A stretch of DNA of 64,000 bases, from assembly GCA_964498125.1 (NCBI GenBank), contig CAZCGE010000062.1:1-64000 (forward strand). Direction: 5' to 3'. Origin of the DNA: CAMDBL01 sp964498125. Its GTDB lineage: Bacteria; Pseudomonadota; Alphaproteobacteria; Rhizobiales; Hyphomicrobiaceae. Within the stretch, counting starts at the first letter, position 1. Each line of letters begins with the position of its first letter. Below the pieces are notes generated by a model that had not been told where the DNA came from, made no database searches, and saw only the letters and a program-made list of their open reading frames with translations. The position numbers and the translations under genes are program-made. Of this stretch, positions 34,031 to 41,752 are shown one piece after another.

Positions 34031-35578
34031 GACGACGCGATTGATGCCGCGCACCTCGTTGATGATGCGGGTGGCGATGCGGCCGAGCACGTCGTGCGGG
34101 AAGGGGAAGTAGTCGGCGGTCATGCCGTCGGTGGAGGTGACGGCGCGCAGGGCGCAGACGTTCTCGTAGGTGCGCGCGTCGCCCATGACGCCGACCGTGC
34201 GCACCGGCAGCAGCACGGCGAACGCCTGCCAGATCTGGTCGTAGAGCCCGGCCTTGCGGATCTCGTCGAGATAGATGGCGTCGGCCTGGCGCAGCACATC
34301 GAGTTTCTCGCGCGTGATATCGCCGGGAATGCGGATGGCAAGGCCGGGGCCGGGGAACGGATGGCGGGCGACGAAGCTCTCGGGCAGCCCCAGCTCGCGG
34401 CCAAGCGCGCGCACCTCGTCCTTGAACAATTCCCGCAAGGGCTCGACCAGCTTCAGGTTCATGCGGTCGGGCAGGCCGCCGACGTTGTGGTGCGACTTGA
34501 TCGTCACCGACGGCCCGCCGGTGAAGGACACGCTCTCGATCACGTCGGGATAGAGCGTGCCTTGGGCGAGGAATTGCGCGCCTTCGGCACTGCTTCCTTG
34601 CGCGCCTTCGGCACGACCGACCTTCTTGGCCTCGGCCTCGAACACGTCGATGAACAGGCCGCCGATGATCTTGCGCTTCTGCTCGGGATCGCCGACGCCG
34701 GCGAGCGCGCCGAGGAACCGGTCGCTGGCATCGACATGCACCAGCGGGATGTTGTAGGCGCCGCGGAACATGGCGACGACCTCGGTCGCCTCGTTGACGC
34801 GCATCAGGCCGTGGTCGACCAGGATGCAGGTGAGCTGGTCGCCGATCGCCTCGTGCAGGAGCACGGCGGCAACCGCGGAGTCGACGCCGCCGGACAGCCC
34901 GCAAATGACGCGGCCGGTGCCGACCTGGGCGCGGATCTTGGCGATCTCGGCCGAGCGGAAGTGCTTCATCGACCAGTCGCCGCGAAGTCCGGCGACGCGG
35001 TGCACGAAGTTGCCGATCAGCGCCGCCCCGCGCGGGGTATGCGCCACCTCGGGGTGGAACTGCACGGCGTAGAGTTTTCGCGATTCATCGGCAATGGCCG
35101 CGAATGGGGCACCTTGCGACACGCCGACGACGCGGAAGCCGTCGGGCAACTTCGTGACGCGATCGCCGTGGCTCATCCAGACGGTATCGCGCTCGCCCTT
35201 CTTCCACACGCCGGCGAACAGCGCGCAATCGTCGACCACCTCGATCTCGGCGCGGCCGAACTCGCGGTGGTGCCCGGCTTCCACATCGCCGCCGAGCTCG
35301 GCCACCATGGTCTGCTCGCCGTAGCAGATGCCGAGCACCGGCAGGCCCGACTTGAACACCCAGTCGGGCGTGCGCGGCGTGCCCATCTCGGTGACACTGG
35401 CTGGCCCGCCGGACAGGATAACGGCCTTGGGCTTCAACCGGGCCAGCGCATCCTCGGCGCGGTTGAACGGCACGATCTCGGAGTAGACGCCGGCCTCGCG
35501 CACGCGCCGCGCGATCAGCTGCGTCACCTGGCTGCCGAAGTCGATGATCAGGACGGTTTCGGTGGCGATCTCAGTCAT
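33986..35578 (-). CDS. guaA: GMP synthase (glutamine-hydrolysing)
   Basis: A 530-residue enzyme makes GMP from XMP with glutamine and ATP. The class I amidotransferase domain has Cys85 in GICYGEQ and FHPEV. The ATP pyrophosphatase domain has the PP-loop GLSGGVDS, and the C-terminal dimerisation domain ends TSKPPGTIEWE. The ATG at 35578 follows family alignment. The frame is open far upstream but runs antisense to the next gene. Around residues 322-335 there is an in-frame 24-bp duplication (AEGAQGSSAEGAQ) in the normally short KKVG..FLAQGTLYP loop. Accessory genes and copies of its 3' end lie directly downstream. Confidence 0.94.
   Translation of the reverse strand: MTEIATETVLIIDFGSQVTQLIARRVREAGVYSEIVPFNRAEDALARLKPKAVILSGGPASVTEMGTPRTPDWVFKSGLPVLGICYGEQTMVAELGGDVEAGHHREFGRAEIEVVDDCALFAGVWKKGERDTVWMSHGDRVTKLPDGFRVVGVSQGAPFAAIADESRKLYAVQFHPEVAHTPRGAALIGNFVHRVAGLRGDWSMKHFRSAEIAKIRAQVGTGRVICGLSGGVDSAVAAVLLHEAIGDQLTCILVDHGLMRVNEATEVVAMFRGAYNIPLVHVDASDRFLGALAGVGDPEQKRKIIGGLFIDVFEAEAKKVGRAEGAQGSSAEGAQFLAQGTLYPDVIESVSFTGGPSVTIKSHHNVGGLPDRMNLKLVEPLRELFKDEVRALGRELGLPESFVARHPFPGPGLAIRIPGDITREKLDVLRQADAIYLDEIRKAGLYDQIWQAFAVLLPVRTVGVMGDARTYENVCALRAVTSTDGMTADYFPFPHDVLGRIATRIINEVRGINRVVYDVTSKPPGTIEWE
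34574..34614 (-). repeat. In-frame 24-bp duplication within guaA
   Basis: Two identical 17-bp copies (34574-34590 and 34598-34614) are offset by 24 bases. They add eight codons and give the AEGAQ..AEGAQ repeat in GuaA. The frame is kept. Confidence 0.85.
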
Positions 35579-35713
35579 GCTCCGTTCCTTAGAGCAAGCG
35601 GCGGCGGGCGGCAATGAAGCGGTCGCGCGAAGGCTGTGCACGAGCAGTGGCCGCCCTCCGCAAACGGGCCGAAAGCTGGCATAATCACGGACTGCTGCAA
35701 TTGGGAGATGGGC

Positions 35714-36742
35714 ATGGAGCCGATATCCGATTTCATGCGGGAGCTGCTGAGCGACGCCGCCACGATGACGACCGCGGATGCCTTCGCGGCAATCGAGAAG
35801 GCCGAGATCGGCGTCAGCCCGCTGGTGCCACTGATGGCGCTGATGGCCCGGCGCGAGGAGATCACGCCGCGACTGCTCGCCGAGGTCAACCTCTCTCAAA
35901 GCGAGCTGGAGGCGCGCGACGAGGCCAAGCCCGACCAGCGCCACGTGAATTTCCTGCACATTTTCGCGATCTTCCTGCTGGCCCTGTTCGAGGAGCGGCA
36001 AGCCTATCAGCCGCTGGTCCGCATGCTGGCACAGGGCACGGAAAATTCACACGTCCTGCTCGGCGACGTGGTCACCGAGGATCTGCATGCGGTTCTCGCG
36101 CGCATCTGCGACGGCAGCGATCTGACGCCGCTGAAGGCGATCATCGAGGACAGCACCTCCGATCCCTACGTGCGCATGGCCTGCCTCAGGTCGATGCATG
36201 CTATGGCGCTGCTCGGCAAGCTCGAGCGTGCCGACGTGGTCGACTATTTTGGTCACTTGCTGGACACGCTCGACGGCGCGGACAATCTCGATTTTGCGGA
36301 CTGCCTCCTGTCGGCGGCGGCCGGACTGAAGGAGCCGGCGCTGCAGTCCAAGATCACCCGTTGGCTGGAGGGAGAAATTGCCGATGCCCTGATGTTCAGC
36401 GCCGAGGAAGTCGCCGCCGACGGCCAGCGGCCGAGCGAGAGGATCGCCGAGGAGCTGCTGCAGACCGACCACTTCGATTCGCTGCCAGTGTATCTGTCGA
36501 CCTGGGTCTGGTTCACAACGGATGACCCGGACGATTTTGCCAATGATGACGACTTCGATCCGGACGATTTCGACGATGACCAGTGGGACGTGCTCGAGCT
36601 GAGGGCGGAAGACAAGGCCAGCGCGGACCGCCTGCCGAGCGCACCCGAAGCGACGTTCGTCAGGCCCGTGCCAAAGGTCGGCCGCAACGATCCCTGCCCT
36701 TGCGGCTCCGGCAAGAAATACAAGAAGTGCTGCGCGAGCTGA
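35714..36742 (+). CDS. DUF1186-like protein with C-terminal SEC-C zinc motif
   Basis: A 342-residue protein has a helical, HEAT-like N-terminal region (about 1-240, with MEPISDFMRELLS and LVPLMALMARREEITP), a very acidic linker (DDPDDFANDDDFDPDDF) and the SEC-C motif NDPCPCGSGKKYKKCC at the end. SEC-C binds zinc and occurs in SecA and many small proteins linked to protein handling. The overall function is unknown. The ATG at 35714 has GGGAG six bases upstream. The coding sequence of its last 20 residues is nearly identical to that of the next gene. Confidence 0.82.
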   Translation: MEPISDFMRELLSDAATMTTADAFAAIEKAEIGVSPLVPLMALMARREEITPRLLAEVNLSQSELEARDEAKPDQRHVNFLHIFAIFLLALFEERQAYQPLVRMLAQGTENSHVLLGDVVTEDLHAVLARICDGSDLTPLKAIIEDSTSDPYVRMACLRSMHAMALLGKLERADVVDYFGHLLDTLDGADNLDFADCLLSAAAGLKEPALQSKITRWLEGEIADALMFSAEEVAADGQRPSERIAEELLQTDHFDSLPVYLSTWVWFTTDDPDDFANDDDFDPDDFDDDQWDVLELRAEDKASADRLPSAPEATFVRPVPKVGRNDPCPCGSGKKYKKCCAS

Positions 36743-36815
36743 GATTTGATCCGGGTCTTGCCATTGGCGCGGGTTCGTGCTGCTAGCTGGGGTAAGCCCA
36801 GCCGGAGCACCTGCC

Positions 36816-37034
36816 ATGACCGAGCAAGACCGCGCCAAGTCCGAGATCGCCCGACACGATCATGCGCACGACCATGCGCACGGGCACGTGCATGGCCCAT
36901 CGTGCGCGCATGACCATGACCACGGCCACCACGCTCCACAAGCGCCGCTGGTGCGCACGGCGGCCAAGGTCGGCCGCAACGATCCCTGCCCTTGCGGCTC
37001 CGGCAAAAAGCACAAGAAGTGCTGCATGGCATAG
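36816..37034 (+). CDS. Small His-rich SEC-C protein
   Basis: A 72-residue protein has a histidine-dense N-terminal half (HDHAHDHAHGHVHGPSCAHD and onward) followed by the SEC-C motif NDPCPCGSGKKHKKCC. Both halves look metal-binding. The role may be zinc storage, zinc delivery or chaperoning, but this is inference. The SEC-C coding sequence shares a perfect 41-bp stretch (36966-37006) with that of the preceding gene (36674-36714). The ATG at 36816 has GGAG nine bases upstream. The frame also opens 13 codons earlier. Confidence 0.75.
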   Translation: MTEQDRAKSEIARHDHAHDHAHGHVHGPSCAHDHDHGHHAPQAPLVRTAAKVGRNDPCPCGSGKKHKKCCMA

Positions 37035-37048
37035 GCCGACGCTGGCCC

Positions 37049-38389
37049 TTACTTGGCCGCCAGCAATCTATCCACCATGGCCGGGGCGGCGCCGACATAG
37101 TTGGCGGGGTCGACCAGGCGTTCGAGATCGGACGTTGTCAGGTGGCGCGTGACCGCGTCGAGCTTGACGAGTTCGCCCAACAGCGAGGTGCCGCCCTCGA
37201 GCACGGCTCGGCAGGCGCCGTAGACCAGATCGTGCGCGGCGCCGCGACCGGTGTGCGGGGCGAGCGCCATCATCACCGCCTCGGCGACGATCAGTCCGCC
37301 GGTCAGATCGAGGTTGCGGCGCATGCGCTGGGCGTCGACGACCAGCCCGTCGAGCATGAAGCGCGCCTGCCGCAGCGCGCCGCCGGTGGCGATGTAGCAC
37401 TCCGGCAGGGCGATCCACTCTAGATGCCACGGGCCCGTCGCCCGCTCGTGGTCGGCAAGGATGCCATCGAGCATCAGGCCGACGTGCTGGCGTACGGCGC
37501 GGGCAATGGCGACGATGAACTCGCATGAGATCGGATTGCGCTTCTGCGGCATCGTGCTGGAGGAGCCGCGCCCCGGCGCGAACGGCTCGAAGGCCTCGGC
37601 GACCTCGGTCTGCATCAGCAGCATGACGTCGGTGGCGATCTTGCCGAGGCTGGCCGTGATGAGGCCGTTGAGACTTGCGGCTTCGGCCAGGCTGTCGCGC
37701 GCCACGTGCCAGGCGATGGCCGGTCGGCCGAGACCGAGCTCGTCCATCAGCGCGTCGGAGACGGCCAGACCCTTCGTCCCAAGCGAGGCGAGCGTGCCGG
37801 CGGCGCCGGCGAACTGGCCGACCAGGACGCGCGGCTTGATCTCGTCCAGCCGCTGCCGGTGCCGACGGATCATGGACAACCAAACGGCCGTCTTCTGCCC
37901 GAAGGTGATCGGCAGGGCCTGCTGCAAGTGCGTGCGCCCGGCCATCACCGTATCGCGGTGCTTCGCCGACAATGCAGACAGCGTCGCATCGAGAGCGGCA
38001 AGATCGCGGCCGATCAGGTCGAAGGCATCGCGGATCTGCAGCACCAGCGCGCTGTCCATGATGTCCTGCGTCGTGGCCCCCCAGTGAATGTAGCGGCCGG
38101 CCTCGCCGCATTGCTTGGCGAGCTGATGCACGATGCCGACAATCGGATAGCCGACGGTATCGGTCTCGATTTTGAGCAGGCCGTAGTCGATTGCCTCTGG
38201 CCTGACCGCCCGCGCGATCGCCGCGCCGGCATCGGCCGGGATGACACCGAGGCGGCTCTGCACTTGGGCGAGCGCGACTTCGACGTCGATGCAGCGCTTG
38301 ACGAAGGTCTCGTCACAGAAAATGCCGCGCATCTCCGGCGAGCCAAAGCCGTCGCGGAAGAGTGTGGAGTCGAAAACGGTGGAGGGCAT
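37049..38389 (-). CDS. pcaB: 3-carboxy-cis,cis-muconate cycloisomerase-like lyase
   Basis: A 446-residue member of the fumarase/aspartase/argininosuccinate-lyase superfamily has the signature GSSSTMPQKRNP and the WGATTQDIMDSA and AGRTHLQQALP blocks. It most resembles PcaB of the protocatechuate branch of the beta-ketoadipate pathway, but no other pca gene is near, and adenylosuccinate-lyase-like relatives share these motifs. The ATG at 38389 (MPSTVFDSTLF) fits the family. The SEC-C gene is convergent with it, 14 bp away. Confidence 0.82.
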   Translation of the reverse strand: MPSTVFDSTLFRDGFGSPEMRGIFCDETFVKRCIDVEVALAQVQSRLGVIPADAGAAIARAVRPEAIDYGLLKIETDTVGYPIVGIVHQLAKQCGEAGRYIHWGATTQDIMDSALVLQIRDAFDLIGRDLAALDATLSALSAKHRDTVMAGRTHLQQALPITFGQKTAVWLSMIRRHRQRLDEIKPRVLVGQFAGAAGTLASLGTKGLAVSDALMDELGLGRPAIAWHVARDSLAEAASLNGLITASLGKIATDVMLLMQTEVAEAFEPFAPGRGSSSTMPQKRNPISCEFIVAIARAVRQHVGLMLDGILADHERATGPWHLEWIALPECYIATGGALRQARFMLDGLVVDAQRMRRNLDLTGGLIVAEAVMMALAPHTGRGAAHDLVYGACRAVLEGGTSLLGELVKLDAVTRHLTTSDLERLVDPANYVGAAPAMVDRLLAAK

Positions 38390-38502
38390 GGGTCGGCACC
38401 TTGCTGGCAAGACCGGGTTTGACCGGCACAGGACCAGCTCGAAGCAGTCATGGCAAGGGCATCAGCGAACTGCCGCCAGAAAACAGCAGCTCCAGGACCG
38501 GC

Positions 38503-38540
38503 TCAATCCGTCTCCGCCACCACTTTCTTGAATGGCCCGT
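38503..38540 (-). repeat. Diverged copy of the GNAT-gene 3' end
   Basis: Thirty-eight bases match the end of the GNAT/FemAB-like gene (39394-39431) with seven mismatches, several at third codon positions. It would encode GPFKKVVAETD plus stop, against APFRKVVEETD in the intact gene. It begins seven bases after the stop of the accessory gene at 38548 and closes an insert of about 850 bp. Confidence 0.75.
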
Positions 38541-38547
38541 CCCCGTC

Positions 38548-39051
38548 TCACCCGCGTCGCAGAGAAACGACGCACGCAAATGCGAGGGCCCGACGCCCGC
38601 TCGCTGGTGCGCTGGCAAGATCCTCGATCGCTGCCTGGGCCTCGTCGACAAGTCCCTGCACCACGGCCTGGTCGAGCGCCAACTCACGTGGGTCATAGTC
38701 GGCTGCGTGCCGGAGCTGCTTGAACTCCTCCAAGGCCTCACAGAAATTTTCGATCGTCGGGTCCATGCCGGTAGGCATGCCGCGTCGCATGTGCTGTTTG
38801 CGTTGAGGATACAATTCGTCCAGAGCCGTCTCGCTTTGGCCATGGTTCAGGGCTCGGTAGATTCGAAACCACTCGTCGCTCAGCCGCCTGCCAGAAGAGC
38901 GACCCGCCAACTCGTCCGCGCAGCGTTCAGCGAGGCTGTGGAAAAGGGCATAGTCAGTCGTGCTGATCGCGCGTCTCAGGTCCGATTGGCTCGGCTTGCG
39001 CCGGGTGGGTGACGCCAGCCGTCGGGCGGTCGCAATCAGCTCGCGCTTCAT
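38548..39051 (-). CDS. Helical protein of a two-gene module, possibly HEPN-like
   Basis: A 167-residue, mostly helical protein has the block RRAISTTDYALFHSLAERCADEL, which resembles the first helices of HEPN-type proteins, and RIYRALNHG, a possible R..H motif. The Rx4-6H catalytic spacing is not clear, so HEPN assignment is tentative. Its ATG overlaps the stop of the 90-residue gene upstream by four bases. The arrangement (small first gene, larger helical second gene, tight overlap, insertion behind a host gene) is TA-like. Confidence 0.65.
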   Translation of the reverse strand: MKRELIATARRLASPTRRKPSQSDLRRAISTTDYALFHSLAERCADELAGRSSGRRLSDEWFRIYRALNHGQSETALDELYPQRKQHMRRGMPTGMDPTIENFCEALEEFKQLRHAADYDPRELALDQAVVQGLVDEAQAAIEDLASAPASGRRALAFACVVSLRRG

Positions 39052-39320
39052 GCCGCCTTGGTCCTGGGAAATCGGTGAAGGACCACAGGGAAGCGCTCCT
39101 CGCCCTTGGCGAACAGGGCATGGCGCAGCGCCGTTTTGGTGCGCAACGAGGCGCGTGGGTCGAGCTTCTCGCCCCCCGGATAAATGAAGGACGAAATATC
39201 AAGGTATTCCTTGCCGTCCTCGTCGAACTTGATGGCGACGGTCGCCTCGCGGAAGCCGTACTTCGCCAAGTGCTCCCCGAGAACGTCGGTGGCCACGGTC
39301 TGGATCTCTTCGAGCGTCAT
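39048..39320 (-). CDS. Small partner protein of the two-gene module
   Basis: A 90-residue protein begins MTLEEIQTVATDVLGEHLAK with a central strand-rich part (ATVAIKFDEDGKEYLDISSF) and ends ERFPVVLHRFPRTKAA. The FDEDGKEYLDIS block is acidic and conserved-looking, but no named family was recognised. GAGGG lies upstream of the ATG. It is the first gene of the pair and sits 73 bp after the GNAT-gene stop, with the same orientation. An antitoxin or nucleotidyltransferase-like role is possible but unproven. Confidence 0.65.
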   Translation of the reverse strand: MTLEEIQTVATDVLGEHLAKYGFREATVAIKFDEDGKEYLDISSFIYPGGEKLDPRASLRTKTALRHALFAKGEERFPVVLHRFPRTKAA

Positions 39321-39393
39321 TCGAATTTACCCTCGCAAATACTGCTGCATCTCAATACTACAACCTCGCCGCCATCCGGTCGATGGCACCCCT

Positions 39394-40569
39394 TCAGTCC
39401 GTTTCCTCCACCACCTTCCTGAACGGCGCGTACTCGGCGAGGATCTCGCGCTGCTCGGCCATGTGCCGGCGCTCCTCGTCCAGGAAGCGGGCGACGGCGC
39501 GGCGGAAGCCGGCGTCGGCAATCCAGTGGGCCGAGTAGGTGGCGACGGGCAGATAGCCGCGGGCCAGCTTGTGTTCGCCTTGCGCGCCGGCTTCCACGCG
39601 CGGCAGGCGGTGGGCGATGGCCCATTCGATCGACTGGTAGTAGCAGACCTCGAAATGCAGGCAGGCGTGATGTTCGATGGCGCCCCAGTAGCGGCCATAG
39701 AGGCAGTCGGCGCCGATCAGATTGAGCGCGCCGGCGATGTAGCGCCCTGCGCGCTTGATCAGGATCAGCAGGCAAGCATCGGCCATCGCCGCACCCAGCA
39801 GTGAGAAAAACGTGCGATTGAGATAGGGCCGGCCCCACTTGCGGCTGCCGGTGTTCATGTAGAAGGCGAAGAAGGCGTCCCAGTGCGCCTCGGTGATGTC
39901 GCGGCCGGTGACGTGCTCGATGGTGAGGCCAGCGGCCAGCGCCTCGGCGCGCTCCTTGCGCACGCTCTTGCGCTTTCTCGAGGCAAGGGCTGCAAGGAAA
40001 TCGTCGAAGTTGGCATAGCCAGGATTGGCCCAGTGGAACTGCTGACCGGTGCGTTGCAGGAAGCCTTGCGCACTCAGCCGCTGCCAGGCGTCCCGCGACA
40101 GAAAATTGACGTGCAGCGACGAGATTCCCATGCGCTTGGTCACTTCGATGGCGCCGGCGGCCAGCAGTGCCGAGCGCTCATGCGCACCCGGATCGGGGCC
40201 AACCAGCAGGCGGGGGCCCGGCACCGGCGTGAAGGGCACCGCACACAGCAGCTTGGGATAATAGTCGCCGCCGGCGCGCCCATAGGCATCCGCCCAGCCG
40301 TGGTCGAAGATATATTCGCCCTGACTGTGGGACTTGGCGTAGCAGGGCATGACGCCGGTCGGAATGCCGCCTTGCTCCAGCACGATATGGCAGGCCTGCC
40401 AGCCGCTGCGCTCGCCAATCGTGCCTGCGTCTTCCAGGGCTTTGAGAAACGCGTGTTGGACGAACGGGTTGTGGGTCGCCGGGTCGGGATTGGCAAGGCG
40501 GTCCCAGCGGCCAGCGTCGATATCGCCGATGCTTGCGACGGTCCTTAAAACAGTTTCGTCCTTGGCCAC
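39394..40569 (-). CDS. GNAT/FemAB-like acyltransferase (DUF482 type)
   Basis: A 391-residue protein of the DUF482 group, with a tandem GNAT-like fold, contains NPFVQHAFLKALEDAG, ASRKRKSVRKERAEA, LNLIGADCLYGRYWGA and FEVCYYQSIEWAI. All are typical blocks of this alphaproteobacterial family, annotated as peptidogalycan or GNAT proteins. The substrate is unknown. The GTG at 40569 (VAKDETVLRTV) was chosen because the longer frame is Arg/Pro-rich noise that runs antisense to the next gene. Accessory genes and a diverged copy of its 3' end lie downstream. Confidence 0.85.
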   Translation of the reverse strand: MAKDETVLRTVASIGDIDAGRWDRLANPDPATHNPFVQHAFLKALEDAGTIGERSGWQACHIVLEQGGIPTGVMPCYAKSHSQGEYIFDHGWADAYGRAGGDYYPKLLCAVPFTPVPGPRLLVGPDPGAHERSALLAAGAIEVTKRMGISSLHVNFLSRDAWQRLSAQGFLQRTGQQFHWANPGYANFDDFLAALASRKRKSVRKERAEALAAGLTIEHVTGRDITEAHWDAFFAFYMNTGSRKWGRPYLNRTFFSLLGAAMADACLLILIKRAGRYIAGALNLIGADCLYGRYWGAIEHHACLHFEVCYYQSIEWAIAHRLPRVEAGAQGEHKLARGYLPVATYSAHWIADAGFRRAVARFLDEERRHMAEQREILAEYAPFRKVVEETD

Positions 40570-40658
40570 ACTTGCCCCCGCCTCGGGATTGCCCCGCCGC
40601 CACTGTACGACAGGTGCCACGCAAAGATCACCTTCTGACGTGCTAAGGGAATTGGACA

Positions 40659-41621
40659 ATGACAACTGGGCCAGGTGACGACGCGACCGGCATGAAGATT
40701 TCCTACGCGCAGAACCTCGAGGATTACCACCTGTGGCAGGCCTTCGCCGGCGAGCCGGCAGGCTTTTATATCGACATCGGCGGCGGCCATCCGGTGGCCG
40801 ACAACGTCTCATTCGCGTTCTACGAGGCCGGCTGGCGCGGCATTGTCGTCGAGCCGCAGACCGCGCTGGCCGACCTCTATCCCAAGGTCCGGCCGCGCGA
40901 CATCGCTGTTGCCGCGCTGGTCGGCCGCGGTGCTGGCGAGGCCGACTTTCACCTCGTGGAGCGGCTGCACGGCTTCTCGACAACGATCGAGAAACACGCG
41001 GCGGGCGCCCAGGCGTTCGGTGCCGGCTACAACACGACGCGGCTGCCGATGCAGACGCTGGCCGGGCTGTGCGAGCTCCATGCCGGCGGCGACATCGCTT
41101 TCCTGAAGATCGACGTCGAGGGCGCCGAGGCCGACGTGCTGGCCGGCGGCGACTGGCGTCGCTTTCGACCGAAGGTGGTGCTGGCGGAAGCCGTGGCGCC
41201 GGGATCGGGCGAGCCCAATTGGGCGGAGTGGGAGCCGTTCCTGATCGGCCAAGGCTACCGCTTCGTGCTGTTCGATGGTCTCAATCGCTTTTATGTCGCC
41301 GAGGAGCAGCCGGCGCTGCTGGCGCGCTTTCCCAAGGAAAAAGCCGACTGGGGTGCGGTGCTGCACTACTACGAGGTGGGCCGCGCCGGGGAGGGGAAGG
41401 CTCATCCCGACCATGGCTTGGCGATGGAGCTGGCGCGCGGCTTGTGGGCCAGCAGCCCGCATCTCGAGCCGAGGCTGCTCGGCGCGCTGCTGGCGCGTGC
41501 CCGCAACCTGCCCGACAGCGAGGCGGCCGCGCTGGCCACGGCGTTGCAGTCCGACGCCATGCGCGCCGCGCTCGGGCGTATCGCATCGGGCTACGACGGC
41601 GGCCAACTGTTCGACGATTGA
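40659..41621 (+). CDS. FkbM-family methyltransferase
   Basis: A 320-residue SAM-dependent methyltransferase has SYAQNLEDYHLWQAF, the SAM-binding FYIDIGGGHPVADN and the acidic IVVEPQ after the second strand. FLKIDVEGAE, the FkbM hallmark, comes later. Such enzymes O-methylate sugars or lipids, often in surface polysaccharides. The target is unknown. A C-terminal helical extension of about 90 residues is not part of the core. AAGGGA precedes the ATG. It is divergent from the GNAT gene. Confidence 0.87.
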   Translation: MTTGPGDDATGMKISYAQNLEDYHLWQAFAGEPAGFYIDIGGGHPVADNVSFAFYEAGWRGIVVEPQTALADLYPKVRPRDIAVAALVGRGAGEADFHLVERLHGFSTTIEKHAAGAQAFGAGYNTTRLPMQTLAGLCELHAGGDIAFLKIDVEGAEADVLAGGDWRRFRPKVVLAEAVAPGSGEPNWAEWEPFLIGQGYRFVLFDGLNRFYVAEEQPALLARFPKEKADWGAVLHYYEVGRAGEGKAHPDHGLAMELARGLWASSPHLEPRLLGALLARARNLPDSEAAALATALQSDAMRAALGRIASGYDGGQLFDD

Positions 41622-41752
41622 AGGAGCGCTGCAATCATCGGACCGAGCCGTGTCACCGCGAGGGCGTAGCCGGCGAAGCCCATTAGCAATTTGGTAAGCA
41701 TACGCCTATAGTGTGCGGCCCCATCAGGTTCTGGGTCCTGTTGTGGGGTAAC

